64,000 nucleotides of DNA, from NCBI GenBank assembly GCA_038373865.1, contig JAXGGA010002961.1:47300-111299 (forward strand), in the 5' to 3' direction. This DNA is from Uloborus plumipes. Lineage: Eukaryota > Arthropoda > Arachnida > Araneae > Uloboridae. Each line of letters starts with the position of its first letter. Position 1 is the first letter of the stretch. Positions 56,247 to 59,200 of this stretch are shown here, one piece after another. Under the pieces are notes generated by a model. The model was given only the letters and a program-made list of their open reading frames with translations. It ran no database searches and was not told the DNA's origin. The position numbers and the translations under genes were made by a program.

Positions 56247-59200
56247 CGCCGTTCACAAACCAAGCAAATTTCTTCACAAAATGTGAACATTAAGCACATT
56301 GTTTTACCTTTTAGTATGCTATACACTCCAAGACTCTAGAAAAGTAGCGTACTTTTTGATTCATACAACTTTCATTTTTATGTATTTCGCCTTATTTCAA
56401 AATAGAATTGCCCATAGGCACTGTTTAGATCTCCAAGATTTTTATTTTTCTTCAATATTTTAAATGTATTCACAATAACCCATTTTCTTTGTTTTTCTTC
56501 AAGTACTTCTTATTGTACTCTTTTTTTTCTTTTTTTTTTTCTTTTTTTTTTTTTTTGCTCTTTTTAAAATTAAAGTTAGAAAACTGAACTGTTTCTGAAA
56601 TAGCAGTTAGTTTATTCATTTGTGCAGATAAAATTACTGTTTGACAAGGGTTTTTCTTGTTATTTCTAAGTGCGACTATACATTGATTTTGCTGTTGGTA
56701 TAACTGGATGACATTTCTTACGTCATGAAATCAACCATCATAACTCTAGACCAGTGGTTCCCAACCTTTTTGGGTCCATCACCCACTCTAGAGATTGACT
56801 TGACATCCCCCTCCCCTTCTTGAAGAACCATAAATTAACGCTAGCAGACATTGACATTATTGAAAATACAAATGCCTAATTTTAATTTGAAGAAAAATGT
56901 ATATGATAAATCAGTTTTGTCCTATCACTCTTCAACTGAATAAAAAGTAAATAATAATGAACACAAAAGCATGGTGGCTGAAACAGTGAGGCGCATATTT
57001 TTTAAGGTTAGTGTCTCATTTTTATCCATTTTACGATTAATCTGATGTCTGTCCGTCCTGCTGACTATTTCTGAAATGTTTAATCTATTTGGCAGATTTA
57101 GAAAAAATTGCTCTCTGAGTACAATTACTTTTCTTTACCGACACCCCCCCCCCACCCCAAACACACACAAAAAACGCACAAACACAAACTGATACATATT
57201 TTAAAAGAATCACTTGACAAAGATTATTGATGTGCTTTTCAAAAGCAGAAGCACAGTTTTTAATGAAACTTTCTTATCATCTGGGAAAATTAAGAATACT
57301 AACGCTTAGTATTAAACAAGAAAAGAAAAATTGAAAATTTTTCAACTTGGCAATGAATGCTAAGATACTTTCTTAAGATTTAACCGAGGTGTCAGCAGCG
57401 CCGCGCCAAGCCTGATCGGCGCCCTCGTGCAAATGTCTTTTGAGCGCCTTATGCAGCAGCGTTCAATGGTTAACACCAGCAGTGATGTTTTATAGACAAA
57501 TATAATTTCGAAAAAGTTTCGCGTATAATTTGTTTAAAAATAAATAAATAAATAAATAAACGTGAACAACTTGTGTTTTATCAAACTGAAATACAATTTT
57601 TTAAACATACTTTTTTAGATTTAAAACAATGGTACTGAAAAAAAATTACATAATATATACAAATTTCATACTAAACACATCTCATACTATAAATAAATTG
57701 CTTGACACTATTATCCTACAGTTCGAAATAAATTAATTTAATATTTAATTGCTACAAATTTGAAAAGCATGGAACTTAAATATGTGTAAGCACAAATGAA
57801 GTAATATGCATTTTTAATTACTTATTCACATTAAATTTTGCTACCACATTCAATATTTTCACGCAATCGCATTCGATCTAACTACAAAGCATACAACATG
57901 TGAAAAAAAAAGAAAAAAACTAAAACTATTTAAATCAAAACTTACTCAAATAAATTGCTTGAGACTAGTATCTTACTAGTGTTTTTATTTATTAATTATT
58001 TACAATTTTAAAACGGAAAATATGCAATGGGTGTGTGAAACCAGATCTGTGTATTCTTTGGCTATAGAAAAAGTTCCAAATTAAAAAAATATACATATAT
58101 ATGTATTTATCTAGCTATTTTTATTTCTTTTGGGTGTTAAAAAATGCGCTAAAATTAGTACATAGACAGGCTCGTTATTTTAAAGTTGTCCTGGGAGCGG
58201 AGTCAAAGGGTGCAAATTTTATGGGTAAACAACAAAAACCACGCCGACTGTTAATATATTGATTTCTCAAAGCCTTTCAAACTAATATTCTATCTCAAAT
58301 AACACTCCTTTATTACCTTGCGCCAAACAGACTTCATCATTTTACTGTACATAAAAAATTACAAAATTTAAAAAGTGTACAAAATTTAAAATTTGGTAAA
58401 GCTGGCTAAAAGTCAATGCTAATTATTATTATTGTAGGTTTTAAAATATCTGCACGTGCGAGAGGACACGTGTACACGACTTTCTTACTGCAAATAATTC
58501 AACAAATTGGGGGTAAAAATAAAACGACGTTTTCGGCATGAGCTATACGAAACTTACTAGTGTCAAGTGTTCAAACACCCACTGAAAAGGATGCGACTAT
58601 TCTATTGTGGCCAATCAGAATAGAATAAAAATTCATAAAAAGAAACATTTGTAAGCTGAAATGTGAAAATCTTGACATTGAAAATAGAATATTAACAACA
58701 TTTAACAATTTAAGTGATTAAAAATATCGTTAATATTTAACTAGAAAAATGTAGGAATAACTCTGAATTTTAACTACTGCTTGCAAAACCAAACTACTAC
58801 TCGTCAAATACTACTCATAAAAAGTTTTCAGATTCATTTAAATCCCTATCGAGCGTAACATCCGGTTTTTCCTGTAGCCAAAAATCGCAGCATGACAAAT
58901 ATTTAATTTTGGAATACCCTGTACACTTTTACTTATTGTCTCAAAGTTATTTCGAGTTCAATAACTCTTTGAATACACCATTGTGTTTTGGAAAAAGAAA
59001 TATTTTAAATGTCAAAGTTAAAGAAGCTCTAAATATCTTTCGAGTTTGCATTTGATAAATACTTAATCACACTTTTTGGTCTGTTAAAATATGACAACAG
59101 GGTACTGATTATATTTCTGAATTGAAGTATAAAGTGGAGGATATTCCCCTTAAAATCGGAAACTGAAATCTTTCCCGGAAAACCAAAAAAAATTGGATTA